Source of the DNA: Rhizobium sp.
GTDB taxonomy: Bacteria > Pseudomonadota > Alphaproteobacteria > Rhizobiales > Rhizobiaceae
Length of the DNA stretch: 64,000 nucleotides
Direction of reading: 5' to 3'
Assembly (NCBI GenBank): GCA_019739215.1
Contig: JAHHDR010000036.1
Location: 62,001-126,000, forward strand
The notes under the pieces: generated by a model
Database searches by the model: none
Seen by the model: only the letters and a program-made list of their open reading frames with translations
What the model was told of the DNA's origin: nothing
In this document: positions 9,447-18,535 of the stretch, one piece after another
How the letters are laid out: each line of letters starts with the position of its first letter
Position numbering within the stretch: the first letter of the stretch is position 1
Translations under genes and position numbers: made by a program

Positions 9447-10464
9447 ATGCTCCTGCGCAATGCCCTCAGACTCCTTTTCGTCGCCGCCATAGCCGGTGCC
9501 GGCTATCTGCTCTATCGAACCTGGAGCCAGTATTCGTTCGACGACGTGATGCGCGCCCTGACGTCGATCCCGGCCAAGCATCTCGCACTGGGTCTTGCCT
9601 TTGCAGCATGCTCCTACCTCTGCCTTGCCTGCAACGACTGGCTGGGCACGCGCTATGCCGGCAAGCCGCTGCCGTTTCGCCAGGCGGCGCTGGCTTCGTT
9701 CACGGCGCTCTCCATCGGGCACAATGTCGGGCTCGCGGCGCTGAGCAGCGGCGCGGTCCGCTATCGCTTCTATTCCCGCTGGGGCCTGACGACGGAAGAG
9801 GTCGCGAAGATCATCGTTTTTCTCCGGTGCGACGGTTGCGCTCGGACTGTCGACGCTCGGCGCCGTCGGGCTCTATCTGCGGCCCGAGGACGCCGCGGGG
9901 ATGACCGGCCTGACGCCGGCTGCCGTCTCCGGCATGGCGCTCGCCTGCCTTGCGTTTCCCGTGGGCTACCTGGTTCTTGCGGCGACGGTCCGGGCGCCCC
10001 TGAAGATCAGGGGCTGGCGCTTCCAGTTTCCCGAGTTCAGGCTGGCAGCGGGTCAGTTGATCGTGGGGACCGTAAATTTCAGCTTCGTTGCCGCCTGCCT
10101 GCATCAGATGCTGTCGGCGCTGGGCGATGCGTCCTATCTCAAGGTCGCGACGGCGTCGATCACCGCAAACATCGCGGCCATCATCAGCCATGTGCCGGGC
10201 GGGCTCGGCGTGCTCGAAGCGACCATCGTGCACGTGCTGCCGGGCGCGGAATCGATTGCCGCGGTGATTGCGTACCGTGTCATCTACTATTTCATTCCGC
10301 TCGCCATCGGCATTCCGCTCCTGGTGGGCAGCGAAGTCATGTTGAAAAAACGAGCCTGCGGTGGATGTCGGCGAATAAGCGGGCACGGAATCGACAAGGG
10401 GCGGCAAAGCCGCCCCTCGGTGAAGCTGAACCGGGTCCCGCCCCTTACACGAATATGCCCATGA
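9447..10464 (+). CDS. YbhN/LPG-synthase transmembrane-like flippase (frameshifted)
   Basis: An integral membrane protein of the lysylphosphatidylglycerol synthase N-terminal/YbhN family, with hydrophobic segments beginning at LLFVAAIAGAGYLLY and running to the last one near YYFIPLAIGIPLLV. Family-like motifs are present (SIGHNVGLAALSSGAVRYR, ISHVPGGLGVLEA). The frame breaks at a five-T run at 9817-9821. Removing one T restores a continuous reading (KIIVFSGATVALG) into the second frame, which ends at 10464 and overlaps the convergent neighbour by 20 bp. Relatives are membrane flippases or lipid-modifying accessory proteins. The neighbouring cardiolipin synthase-like gene fits a lipid role. It is driven by the plus-strand EcfG-type promoter. 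Confidence 0.8.
10397..10417. terminator. Hairpin near the convergent gene ends
   Basis: A perfect 9-bp stem (10397-10405 with 10409-10417) and an AAA loop, close to the end of the YbhN-like gene and 28 bp before the end of the convergent phospholipase D gene. There is no clear T tract on either side, so terminator function is tentative. Confidence 0.4.
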
Positions 10465-11909
10465 CACGCGTGACCATGGTGTCGACGCCCTTGCGCATGC
10501 TGCGGAGCGGGTGAAAGGGCCGTGCCGGGTCGACGATGTCCGTGCCCCAGACCGGCTCGACTTCACCCTTTGCAACAGAGATCTCGATATCGCGCAATCC
10601 TCGCGGGCGGATATTGAGCTCGTCGATCGCCCGGATGATGGACCCACTCCGCGTGATGCTCTGCCGCACGGCCTCCTCGGTGCTGTCAAGATGTTCGGCC
10701 ATGAGCCGGTCGCGAAGCCCGGCGATCGACGTCGCGCAATCCTGCCCGGCGGCCTCGACACCGATGTCGGCCTCGGTGTCGAGGCCCTCGGAGCGGTTGT
10801 TCAGGTTCGACGAACCGATCCGCACGAAGCGGTCGTCGATCATCAGAAGCTTGGAATGGATCAGCACGTCCTGCTCGCTGCCATCCGCTTTCGGTACCAC
10901 GGGATACACGACACGCAGCCGGCCATAGCGATCCGCGCGCTTGAGCCGCCGGATCAGGCGGTCGCGATTGCCGCCCATCACGACTTTTTCGAGAAATCCG
11001 TGCGAGGCGCGCGTGAGGACGATTACCACTTCCGGCCCCCTGAGCTCCGCCAGTCTGCGCGTGAGGCAGTCCGCAATGCCGAAGAAGGCGAGATACTGGG
11101 TTTCCATATAGATGTGACGCTCAGCCGACCACAGTGCGTCGAGGGTGAGCCGCATGGCCTGGCGCTTGCTCTTTCGTCTGCCGAGGCCGGGCTCCGTGAG
11201 GGACAGGCCGACCTGGCAGCCGGAAAGTGCCGGCTCGACCCTGGTGGGCCAGAGTTCGCCGTCCACCGACACGCGGCTATGCTTCTCGCCGGTGGCGCGC
11301 GCCCAGCGCCTGCGCACGAGGTCGCCGAGGTCGCGTGCGGCGCCACCGGTCACGGCGGCCTGAAGGTCGTGGACCGGATCGTAGGGCGTTCCGTCGGGAG
11401 AGACGCGCAGGGGGTTGTCGACTGCATGCGCCTGGTTATCCCAGCGCCGCGCCGTCAGGTCGATGCCGCCGACAAAGGCAAGGCGATCGTCGACCACGAC
11501 GATTTTCTGATGATGCGAACCCCGGAGCGGATGGCGGGAGTCGAAACGGAGGTGGATGCGCTCGTGGTCGGCCCATCCCGACGCGCTGAAGAGCTTCAGC
11601 GACTTGCCGGAATAGATCGGACCCATGGCCCAGACGAGGATCCGGACTTCCAGACCGGGTGTGCCGTCCACCAGCCTGCGCAGGAAGGCGCCGAGCGTTT
11701 CCTCGGAGTTTTTCCGGGTCCAGGCGGATATCGGGGTCGAAGTCCCAGCCGATCACCCAAATCCGCTTCTCCGCCTTCGGCAGGACGTCCTCGAGTGCCC
11801 GGTAGTAATCTGCGCCATCGACAATGAAGCCGACCTTCTCGGCCGCATCGGACCGCCAGACATTGCGATCGAGCTCAATGATTTTCTTGGAAGTGTCGCT
11901 GTCCTGCAT
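10445..11909 (-). CDS. Phospholipase D/cardiolipin synthase-like protein (frameshifted)
   Basis: A two-domain PLD-superfamily enzyme of about 487 residues when repaired. Both HKD motifs are visible: HHQKIVVVDD with GGIDL, and HSKLLMIDD with GSSNLNNRS. Such enzymes transfer or hydrolyse phosphatidyl groups at the membrane. The frame breaks at a five-T run (plus strand 11709-11713); removing one base gives DPENSEETLGAFLRRL and joins the two halves. The ATG at 11909 has a GGGAAC stretch upstream. It follows the glgX-SDR pair on the same strand with an 80-bp gap. Eukaryote-like PLD and cardiolipin synthase assignments cannot be separated by eye. Confidence 0.82.
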
Positions 11910-11989
11910 GATGTTCCCGTCACCTGGTTTACGGGCATGGGCACCCGCGCCGGGATAACGGTGAATGGCCGCGGCGGGTTCCCTTGGCC

Positions 11990-12784
11990 TCAGCGAAGCA
12001 GCCCCTGGCCTCCGTCGATCCAGAGTGGCGACCCTGTAATGTGGCGCGCGCGATGCGAAACCAGGAACGCGACCGCTTCGGCGACATCCCGTGCCTTGCC
12101 GGCCTCGCCACCGGTGATGGGAATGTCACCTTCTGGCCAGTCGACCGCGACGCCGCTTTCCGCGACGTTTCGTGCCCGCGTGTTGTCGTCGATTTCGGTT
12201 TCGATCGCGCCGGGGCAGACCGCGTTGATGCGAATGCCGTGCTTGCCGAGTTCGAGCGCGAGTTGCTGCACCATGGCGAGTTGCGCCGCCTTGGTCGCCG
12301 AATAGGCGGTGGCGCCGGGTGTGGTGAAGGTTCGCGTGCCGTTGATCGACGAGACAACGACGATCGAACCGCCGCCTGCAGCCTTGAGGTGAGGCACCGC
12401 CAGGTGAAGTGTCAGGTAGGTGCCGCGGAGATTTACGGCTATGGTCTGGTCCCACTCACTGGGCTCAAGATCGTCGATCGGCGCCCATGTGCCGTTGATG
12501 CCCGCATTGGCGACCACAGTATCCAGACGTCCCGCCGCCTCCACGAGGTCGCGGACAGCGGCGCGCATCTCGTCCGCGTTCGATATGTCCGCGACCAGCG
12601 ACATGGCTTGGCCGCCCCCCGTGTCGATCGCCTCGACGACGGCCTGGACCTCTTTGCCCGTCCGGCTGAGTGCTCCGACGAAGGCGCCGCGCTCGGCCAG
12701 CAGAAGGGCCGCGGCTCTCCCGATGCCGGAGCCGGCGCCCGTCACCAGGGCCACGCGACCGTGCAGGTCGCGAATGCCAGTCAT
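11990..12784 (-). CDS. SDR-family NAD(P)-dependent oxidoreductase
   Basis: A 264-residue classical short-chain dehydrogenase. It has the glycine motif TGAGSGIGRA, the NAG motif in VVANAGING, the catalytic Ser in VVVSSINGT and the Tyr-Lys pair in YSATKAAQ, with a typical C-terminus ending in WIDGGQGLLR. Its start overlaps the stop of glgX by 4 bp, so it is translationally coupled to the debranching enzyme. The substrate is not evident. Homologues in similar positions are often annotated as glucose or 3-oxoacyl reductases, which the sequence alone cannot settle. Confidence 0.85.
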   Translation of the reverse strand: MTGIRDLHGRVALVTGAGSGIGRAAALLLAERGAFVGALSRTGKEVQAVVEAIDTGGGQAMSLVADISNADEMRAAVRDLVEAAGRLDTVVANAGINGTWAPIDDLEPSEWDQTIAVNLRGTYLTLHLAVPHLKAAGGGSIVVVSSINGTRTFTTPGATAYSATKAAQLAMVQQLALELGKHGIRINAVCPGAIETEIDDNTRARNVAESGVAVDWPEGDIPITGGEAGKARDVAEAVAFLVSHRARHITGSPLWIDGGQGLLR

Positions 12785-14865
12785 GCCTTACCGTTCCGAT
12801 AGAACAGCATGAAGCTTCTCGCCTTGGCCTGCACTGGCTTTCGCGCCTTGACCGGCCCTTCCGAGAGCGGGGTCTCCGCCGTGGCGAGTGCGAATTTCCA
12901 GTCCTCATCGCCGAAGTCCGGCAGCTTGAACTCGACATCCTCATTGCGCGGATTGAAGATCATCAGCACCTCCGCCCAGAATTCCGGCTTGTCGCGCAAG
13001 TCCCCGCGTTCGAGATGGAGGCTCAGGGTCGTTTCGTCGTGCCAGTGCTCCGGCAGTTGTTCGCCCCCATCGGCCGCGTACCAGTTGACATTCATGCCAT
13101 CGCGCCAGTTCTCGCGCCGAAGCAGGGGTTGCTCGTTGCGCAGTGCGATCACCCTTTTGGTGAACTCCAGCAATTCGGCGTTCGCGCCAGAGAGATCGTC
13201 CCAATTCAGCCAGGTGAGTTCGTTGTCCTGGCAGTAGCCATTGTTGTTGCCCGACTGGCTGTGGCCGATCTCGTCACCGGCGAGCAGCATTGGCGTGCCG
13301 TGCGAGAAGAAGAGCGTGGCCAGGAAGTTGCGCTTCTGCCGCTCGCGGACTGCATTGATGTCGGGGTTGTCGGTCGGCCCTTCGGCGCCGTAGTTGTGGC
13401 TGCGATTGTGGTTGTGCCCGTCGCGGCCGTCCTCGCCATTGGCCTCGTTGTGCTTGTTGTCATAGGAGACAAGATCGCCCAGGGTGAAGCCGTCATGGGC
13501 GGTGATAAAGTTGACGCTCGACCACGGACGGCGGCCACGCTGATCGTAACAGTCGCCCGATCCTAGAATGCGCGCGGCGAAGTCCGGCGCGGTGTGCTCG
13601 TCGCCCTTCCAGTAGTCGCGCACGCTGTCGCGATACTTGTCGTTCCACTCCGCCCAGCCCGGCGGGAAGCCGCCCACCTGGTAGCCGCCGGGACCAATGT
13701 CCCAGGGCTCGCCGATCAGCTTGACCCTCGAGAGTACCGGATCCTGCATGATCGCGTCGAAGAACCCACCCCGCTGGTCGAATCCCTCGGGCTCGCGGCC
13801 GAGAATCGTGCCGAGATCGAAGCGGAAGCCGTCGACCTCCATTTCCTCCACCCAGTAGCGCAGCGAGTCCATGACCATCTGCAGCACGCGGGGATGCGAG
13901 GTGTTGAGCGTGTTTCCGGTTCCGGTGTCGTTGATGTAGTAGCGATGCTGGCCGGGCAGGGTGCGATAATAGGAGAAATTGTCCAGCCCCTTGAAGCTGA
14001 GGGTCGGCCCGAGTTCGTTGCCCTCGGCGGTGTGGTTGTAGACAACATCGAGGATCACTTCGAGTCCGGCATCATGATAGGCACGAACCATGTCAATGAA
14101 GCCGTCGTGGCCGGCGGGGCCGAAATAGCGCGAGGCCGGGGCGAAGAAGCCGAATGTATTGTAGCCCCAGTAGTTGGTCAGGCCCTTGTCCGCGAGATGG
14201 AAGTCGTCAAAGAATTCGTGAACGGGCAGGAGTTCGACCGACGTGATGCCGAGGGACTTTATGTAGTCGACCGCCGCCTTGTGGCCGAGGCCCTCGAAGG
14301 TGCCGCGCAGCGCTTCCGGAATGTGGGGGTTGAGCTTGGTGAAGCCCTTCACATGCGTCTCGTACACCATGGTTCGTGGCCACGAAACGGCGGGTCTTGA
14401 CGGCCCATCATGCCGGCGCGGCGGGATGATCCGGCATTTCGGCATGTACAGCGCGTTGTCGCTCTCGTCGAAATTGAGGTCCTTGTCCTCGGCCATGAGA
14501 TCATAGCCGAAATGGGTTGGCGAGTTCTGCAGGATGCCCTGGTAGCCGCGCGCATAGGGATCGGCCAGCAGTTTGTTGGGATTGAAGCGGTGGCCATTTT
14601 CGGGGTCGAAGGGTCCGTGAGCGCGGAAACCGTAGAGCGCATCGGCCGCCAGGCCGGGTACGAAGCCGTGGAAGACTTCATGTGTGTTCTCGGGCAGCGT
14701 CAGCCGCTGGATTTCGATCGTGCCCGAAGGATCGAACAGGCAGAGTTCGATGCGATGCGCATGGGCGGAGAACACCGCGAAGTTGATGCCCCCGTCGACG
14801 AGCGTTGCCCCGAGTGGGCCGGGTTGGTCGGCCTGGATAGAGTATTGCGACACCTTGGCGTCCAT
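12781..14865 (-). CDS. glgX: Glycogen debranching enzyme
   Basis: GlgX hydrolyses alpha-1,6 branches of glycogen limit dextrin, giving linear maltodextrins that TreY/TreZ can convert to trehalose. The protein is about 694 residues, with an N-terminal CBM48-like domain (INFAVFSAHAHRIEL) and a GH13 barrel: DVVYNHTAEG, the nucleophile Asp in GFRFDLGTIL, the Glu in LIGEPWDIG and TAHDGFTLGDL. The ATG at 14865 has an AGGGGACA ribosome site; upstream in-frame codons are not needed. A GGAAC-N17-AGTT element lies 35-60 bp upstream. The proximity of treY/treZ suggests a stress-induced glycogen-to-trehalose route. Confidence 0.93.
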   Translation of the reverse strand: MDAKVSQYSIQADQPGPLGATLVDGGINFAVFSAHAHRIELCLFDPSGTIEIQRLTLPENTHEVFHGFVPGLAADALYGFRAHGPFDPENGHRFNPNKLLADPYARGYQGILQNSPTHFGYDLMAEDKDLNFDESDNALYMPKCRIIPPRRHDGPSRPAVSWPRTMVYETHVKGFTKLNPHIPEALRGTFEGLGHKAAVDYIKSLGITSVELLPVHEFFDDFHLADKGLTNYWGYNTFGFFAPASRYFGPAGHDGFIDMVRAYHDAGLEVILDVVYNHTAEGNELGPTLSFKGLDNFSYYRTLPGQHRYYINDTGTGNTLNTSHPRVLQMVMDSLRYWVEEMEVDGFRFDLGTILGREPEGFDQRGGFFDAIMQDPVLSRVKLIGEPWDIGPGGYQVGGFPPGWAEWNDKYRDSVRDYWKGDEHTAPDFAARILGSGDCYDQRGRRPWSSVNFITAHDGFTLGDLVSYDNKHNEANGEDGRDGHNHNRSHNYGAEGPTDNPDINAVRERQKRNFLATLFFSHGTPMLLAGDEIGHSQSGNNNGYCQDNELTWLNWDDLSGANAELLEFTKRVIALRNEQPLLRRENWRDGMNVNWYAADGGEQLPEHWHDETTLSLHLERGDLRDKPEFWAEVLMIFNPRNEDVEFKLPDFGDEDWKFALATAETPLSEGPVKARKPVQAKARSFMLFYRNGKA

Positions 14866-14899
14866 GGAGATTGTCCCCTGACATGTTGCGTTGCGTAAG

Positions 14900-14925
14900 A
14901 ACTGCGACATACGGCCCGCGGTTCC
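14900..14925 (-). promoter_or_regulatory. Imperfect EcfG-type promoter for glgX
   Basis: Reading the minus strand, GGAAC occupies 14925-14921, then a 17-nt spacer and AGTT at 14903-14900. The first -10 base deviates from CGTT. The distance to the glgX ATG at 14865 is normal. Confidence 0.45.
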
Positions 14926-14947
14926 AGCGGCGGACACCAATTTGCAG

Positions 14948-14972
14948 GGAACCACTTTCGCAGGCGGGCGTT
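14948..14972 (+). promoter_or_regulatory. EcfG-type promoter
   Basis: GGAAC at 14948-14952, a 16-nt spacer and CGTT at 14969-14972 match the consensus exactly. The element ends 24 bp before the ATG at 14997 and is divergent from the glgX promoter. Confidence 0.75.
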
Positions 14973-14996
14973 TTCGCCGGTCTAAGGGAGGTCGCC

Positions 14997-15242
14997 ATGA
15001 CAATACATGACATTATCTGCGATGCGGACGGCTGGGCACATCACGTCAACGGCGTGCGGCGAGACCTGTTTCCGTCGCGCTTTCTGGCCGTGGACGCGGC
15101 GCGTCGCTCGGCGCAGCGAGACCTGCTCAAGGGGCTCGGCGTGACCATCCGCTATCAGGCGGCGGATGGGACGATGCGCCCCATCCAACCGAGGTTGGAG
15201 TCCGGCTCGGCGGCCGCGCGATCCGATGCCGCGAACGCCTGA
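14997..15242 (+). CDS. Small protein, DUF2188-like
   Basis: An 81-residue soluble protein whose pattern (a DGWAHHVNG segment, an alternating basic/Ala helix RSAQRDLLKG, then a YQAADGTMRP strand) resembles DUF2188-type small proteins. The match is by pattern only. The ATG at 14997 follows a strong AAGGGAGG site. It stands alone between divergent glgX and convergent eryI and has its own perfect EcfG-type promoter, so it is probably a general-stress gene. Its function is unknown. Confidence 0.65.
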   Translation: MTIHDIICDADGWAHHVNGVRRDLFPSRFLAVDAARRSAQRDLLKGLGVTIRYQAADGTMRPIQPRLESGSAAARSDAANA

Positions 15243-15274
15243 TCCGATTTCAACACTTTATGGCCGGATGGCGC

Positions 15275-15733
15275 TCAGCTTGCGGCGTGATATTTCGCGT
15301 CGACCTCATCGATCGCCTTGACATTGCCGGCCGAGCGGCCGTTTTCGTCGAAGGTCTGGGCGAGATAGGCGTCGGCGATGGCCTTGGCCAGTTCAGGGCC
15401 GATGACGCGCGAGCCCATGGTGATGATCTGGGCATTGTTGGAGAGTGCCGCGCGCTCGGCCGAATAGGTGTCGTGCGTCAGCGCGGCACGGATGCCCGGC
15501 ACCTTGTTGGCCGAAATGCAGACGCCTATGCCGGTGCCGCAGACGAGGATGGCGCGGTCATGGTCGCCCTTGAGCACGGCCGTGCCGACGCGGTCGGAGA
15601 GATTGGCATAGAAGGTGTCCGGGCCTGCATCCGTGCGCGAGATTTCCTGCACTTCGTGGCGGTCCTTCAGATGGTCCGCGAGGATCTTCGCGAGGCCTTC
15701 GCCGGCACTGTCTCCGGCAATAGCAAGTTTCAT
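15275..15733 (-). CDS. eryI: D-erythrose-4-phosphate isomerase (RpiB family)
   Basis: A 152-residue RpiB/LacAB-family sugar phosphate isomerase. The N-terminal KLAIAGDSAGEGL phosphate-binding strand, the central CGTGIGVCISANK loop with its catalytic Cys, and the NNAQIITMGSRVIG segment are typical. In the Brucella erythritol pathway this protein makes D-erythrose 4-phosphate from the tetrulose phosphate, and its place as the last gene after eryABCD-eryH supports that role over ribose-5-phosphate isomerase. The ATG at 15733 lies 11 bp after eryH and has a GGAGACGG site. It ends the operon and converges on the small stress gene. Confidence 0.92.
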   Translation of the reverse strand: MKLAIAGDSAGEGLAKILADHLKDRHEVQEISRTDAGPDTFYANLSDRVGTAVLKGDHDRAILVCGTGIGVCISANKVPGIRAALTHDTYSAERAALSNNAQIITMGSRVIGPELAKAIADAYLAQTFDENGRSAGNVKAIDEVDAKYHAAS

Positions 15734-15744
15734 GTCCGTCTCCT

Positions 15745-16515
15745 TCAGATGATGGCGGCGCAGCGCGCCAGGATGTCGAGATAGCCCTCGACCTTCCAGG
15801 CCGAGCGACCGATGAAAAGCCCGTCGATATCGGGGCAGGCAATGAGTTCCTCGCAGTTGCCCGGATTGACCGAGCCGCCGTAGAGAATGGGAATGCGGCG
15901 GCCGAGCACGTCTTCGGCGACCTTGGCGATCTCGGCGTGGCGCGCATTGGCGTAGTCGGAGGTGGCGGGGATGCCCCGCTCGCCGATGGCCCATACCGGC
16001 TCGTAGGCAAGCAGGATCTCGGCCTGCTTCTGGTCGCCGGAGAGCCTGCCGAGCGCGCCGCGGACTTCCGTAGCCAGCACCGCGTCGGCCCGGCCGCTTT
16101 CGCGGTCTTCCAGCGTCTCGCCGATGCAGATCAGCGGTATCAGGTCGTGTCGGACTGCGGCTTCGACCTTGAGGCCGACGGTCTCGTCGGTCTCGCCGAA
16201 ATGCTCGCGACGTTCGGAATGGCCGAGTTCGACGATGTCGAGATTGCAGTCCTTCAGCATCACCGGGGAGATTTCGCCGGTCCAGGCACCTTCGTCGGCC
16301 CAGTGCATGTTCTGCGCTCCGACCTTGACCGAGGTGCCCGCCAGCATGGCCTTGACCTCGCGGACAGCGGTGAAGGGCGGGATCACGAAACGCTGGATGC
16401 GGAGGTGGCGTTCGGCATCGGCGGCCTTGAGACCCTCGGCGAACACCCTTGCCTCGGCGAGCGTCTTGTTCATTTTCCAACTGGTGCCAACCCAGAACTG
16501 GCGGTCACTGCTCAT
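15745..16515 (-). CDS. eryH: D-3-tetrulose-4-phosphate isomerase (TpiA2 family)
   Basis: A 256-residue triosephosphate isomerase-fold enzyme. It keeps WVGTSWKMNKT with the catalytic Lys, the His in ELGHSERREHFGE, the Glu in LLAYEPVWAIG and the phosphate loop ILYGGSVNPGN. In Brucella this TpiA2 paralogue, renamed EryH, isomerises D-3-tetrulose 4-phosphate in erythritol breakdown. Its position between eryD and eryI is the standard one. The start is the ATG at 16515, preceded by AGAGAGGA; an upstream in-frame ATG at 16545 lacks a ribosome site. A housekeeping tpiA is expected elsewhere. Confidence 0.92.
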   Translation of the reverse strand: MSSDRQFWVGTSWKMNKTLAEARVFAEGLKAADAERHLRIQRFVIPPFTAVREVKAMLAGTSVKVGAQNMHWADEGAWTGEISPVMLKDCNLDIVELGHSERREHFGETDETVGLKVEAAVRHDLIPLICIGETLEDRESGRADAVLATEVRGALGRLSGDQKQAEILLAYEPVWAIGERGIPATSDYANARHAEIAKVAEDVLGRRIPILYGGSVNPGNCEELIACPDIDGLFIGRSAWKVEGYLDILARCAAII

Positions 16516-16541
16516 AGGATTCCTCTCTCCCGCTGCGGTCG

Positions 16542-17493
16542 TCATGTTGTCGCTTCGTCCGTCAGAAGCCGTCTGGCGGTCTTTTCATCCGTGATCAAGC
16601 CCTGGATGCGGTGACTGTGCAGCACGGCGCGGATGGCGGGCAATTTCACCGGTCCGCCGGCGATCGCGACGATCCGATCGTGTCCGGACGCCGAAAAGGA
16701 CGCCGACAGGGTCCGGGCCGTCACCAACGTTTCCAGCAAACGGCCCTTGCGGTCGAAGAAATGCCCGAGCACTTCTCCAACGCCGCCGAGGCCGGCGATT
16801 TTCCTCGACCTCTTCCGGCTGCAGCATGCCGGTCCTGGCGAGATGCGCCTGGCTGTCGACCGTGCCGATGCCGACGACCTTGAGCGAGGCGCTGCGCGCA
16901 AGCTGGAAGACCTCGTTGACACCACGCTGGGCGAGCAGCACTTCGCGATCCTCGGCCGTGTTGGCGAAGAAGGGGACCGGCATGACATAGGCCTGGGTGC
17001 CGGTCTTCTCGGCCAGGCGATGCATGACGTCGTAGGGGTTGGCGGCGTAGTTCCGCGTCAGGCCGCCGAGAAGCGACACGAATTTGATCCCGGTGGCGGT
17101 GATGCGCGGCAGGTGATGCACCGCGGCCGAAAGCGTACGGCCGTGACCAAGGCCGATCACCGGGGCCTCGCCGCGCTCGATCTCCCTGCGCAGGAAGTCC
17201 GCGCCGGCATGGCCGAGCGTGGTCAGCGCGAGATCATCGTCGTCGACATCGGGGGCGACCTCGCAATAGGTCAGCCCGTAGCGTGTCGAGAGCTCGACCT
17301 CGAGATTGGCGCATTCGGCGATCACGCCGTCGATGCTGACCTTGACCACGCCATCGGCGACCGCCCTGGCGATAAGGCGGTGAGCCTTGACCGAGGGAAT
17401 ACCGAGCCGCTTGGCGACGGCGGATTGGGTAAAGCCGCCGATATAATGCAACCAGGCCGCCCGGACGGCGAGTGACTCTTCATTCTCGGTCAT
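16542..17493 (-). CDS. eryD: SorC-family transcriptional regulator of erythritol use (frameshifted)
   Basis: EryD is a repressor of the ery operon in Brucella. The N-terminal helix-turn-helix (YIGGFTQSAVAKRLGIPSVK) and the SorC sugar-binding domain (VIGLGHGRTLSAAVHHLP, FVSLLGGL) are visible. The frame breaks at a four-T run (plus strand 16799-16802). Dropping one base restores VEEIAGLGGVGEVLGHFFD and continues to the normal SorC C-terminus (VAIAGGPVKLPAIRAVL) ending at 16542. About 316 residues result, the normal family size. It lies between eryC and eryH in the operon, so autoregulation is likely. True loss of function would predict constitutive ery expression, but sequencing error is more likely. 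Confidence 0.88.
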
Positions 17494-17568
17494 GTCGGCA
17501 TCCTGCGGGCGATCTTCGGTCCCGCGATATTTCTGTCTTGGTTCAAACTTGCAAGCTGCATCCGGGGC

Positions 17569-18504
17569 TCAACCGATCTTCAGGTCGGAAACGCCGGTGT
17601 CGATATGCGGCGCCCAGAAGGCGATGCTTTCGGCGATCTGGGCGATGACCTGCCGGTCGTTCGGCTCGCGTTCCTTGAAGGACAGTTCGAGGCAGATCTC
17701 GTTTTCGACGGCGCCGCCCTCGGCGAAGGCCTTGAGCAACGGCTCGGGCTGGATACGGCCCCGGGCATTGAACTCGGCCGTGAAGGGGCGATGGCCGCCC
17801 TTGTCCATCAGGCTCTGCTTAATGTGGATGATCGGCGACACCTTGGGGACAGCGCGGGCCCAGGCATAGGGCTCGTAGTCATCAGGGTTGTCCGAGGTGA
17901 CGTCGCCATGGTCGATGTCGGCCATCATCCACATCGGGATGGCCATGTTTGCCGCGGTGAGACGGTCCTGCAGATGCATGCAGCCTGCGATGGTCTCGCC
18001 GAACTCGCGACCGACGCTCATCGGCTCCCAGAAGACATAGGACAGTCCCGCACCCTTGGCGTGTTCTGCCACCTCGGCCCAGCAGTCGATGGCGATGCTG
18101 ATAAGGTCCTCGCGTCGGGCGGGGTCGTCGTAATCCCTGTAGGTGAAGATGGCGAACTGGGTGCCCACCGCGTTGCCGCCAAGATCGCCGATAATGTCGG
18201 CGAAGGTCTTGAACCAGTCGACATAGTAGCGGCGGACATCCGGGTCGGGATGGCCGAAATGATTGAGGCGGCCATAGGGGCCGGTCATGCCCGACGTCAC
18301 CCGGACTCCGGTGCGGGCCAGCGCCGCCTTCATCCGCCGCGTCATTCGGCGTATGGTCTGGGCCTGCCAGCTCGGATTGATGAACTCGTGGGTGAGTTGC
18401 AGGTCGCGGAGCCTGAGGTCGCGCGCCACGGTTTCGATGAGATCGTCGGGATCGGCGAAGCGATTGACGAGTGGATTGGTGTTGAGTGACAGCGTCAGCG
18501 CCAT
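17569..18504 (-). CDS. eryC: Tetrulose-4-phosphate racemase
   Basis: A 311-residue xylose isomerase-like TIM-barrel protein. In Brucella, EryC, once called a dehydrogenase, was shown to interconvert L- and D-3-tetrulose 4-phosphate. Conserved acidic segments typical of the metal-binding fold are visible (FWEPMSVGREFG, MMADIDHGDVTS, FNARGRIQPE). The ATG at 18504 with a GGAGAAAG site is used; the upstream in-frame extension is Pro/Arg-rich and unlikely. It lies 31 bp after eryB and 75 bp before eryD. Confidence 0.92.
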   Translation of the reverse strand: MALTLSLNTNPLVNRFADPDDLIETVARDLRLRDLQLTHEFINPSWQAQTIRRMTRRMKAALARTGVRVTSGMTGPYGRLNHFGHPDPDVRRYYVDWFKTFADIIGDLGGNAVGTQFAIFTYRDYDDPARREDLISIAIDCWAEVAEHAKGAGLSYVFWEPMSVGREFGETIAGCMHLQDRLTAANMAIPMWMMADIDHGDVTSDNPDDYEPYAWARAVPKVSPIIHIKQSLMDKGGHRPFTAEFNARGRIQPEPLLKAFAEGGAVENEICLELSFKEREPNDRQVIAQIAESIAFWAPHIDTGVSDLKIG

Positions 18505-18535
18505 GTCTTTCTCCGGGGCAAGAGGGTCTGGCGGA

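Noticed and set aside
11913..11917. GGAAC on the minus strand near the phospholipase D gene as an EcfG -35
   Set aside because: It lies only about 4 bp from the start codon, which leaves no room for a -10 element and a leader.
16542..17493. Programmed ribosomal frameshift in eryD
   Set aside because: No slippery heptamer with a downstream structure was evident, and the same kind of one-base insertion occurs in many unrelated genes here.
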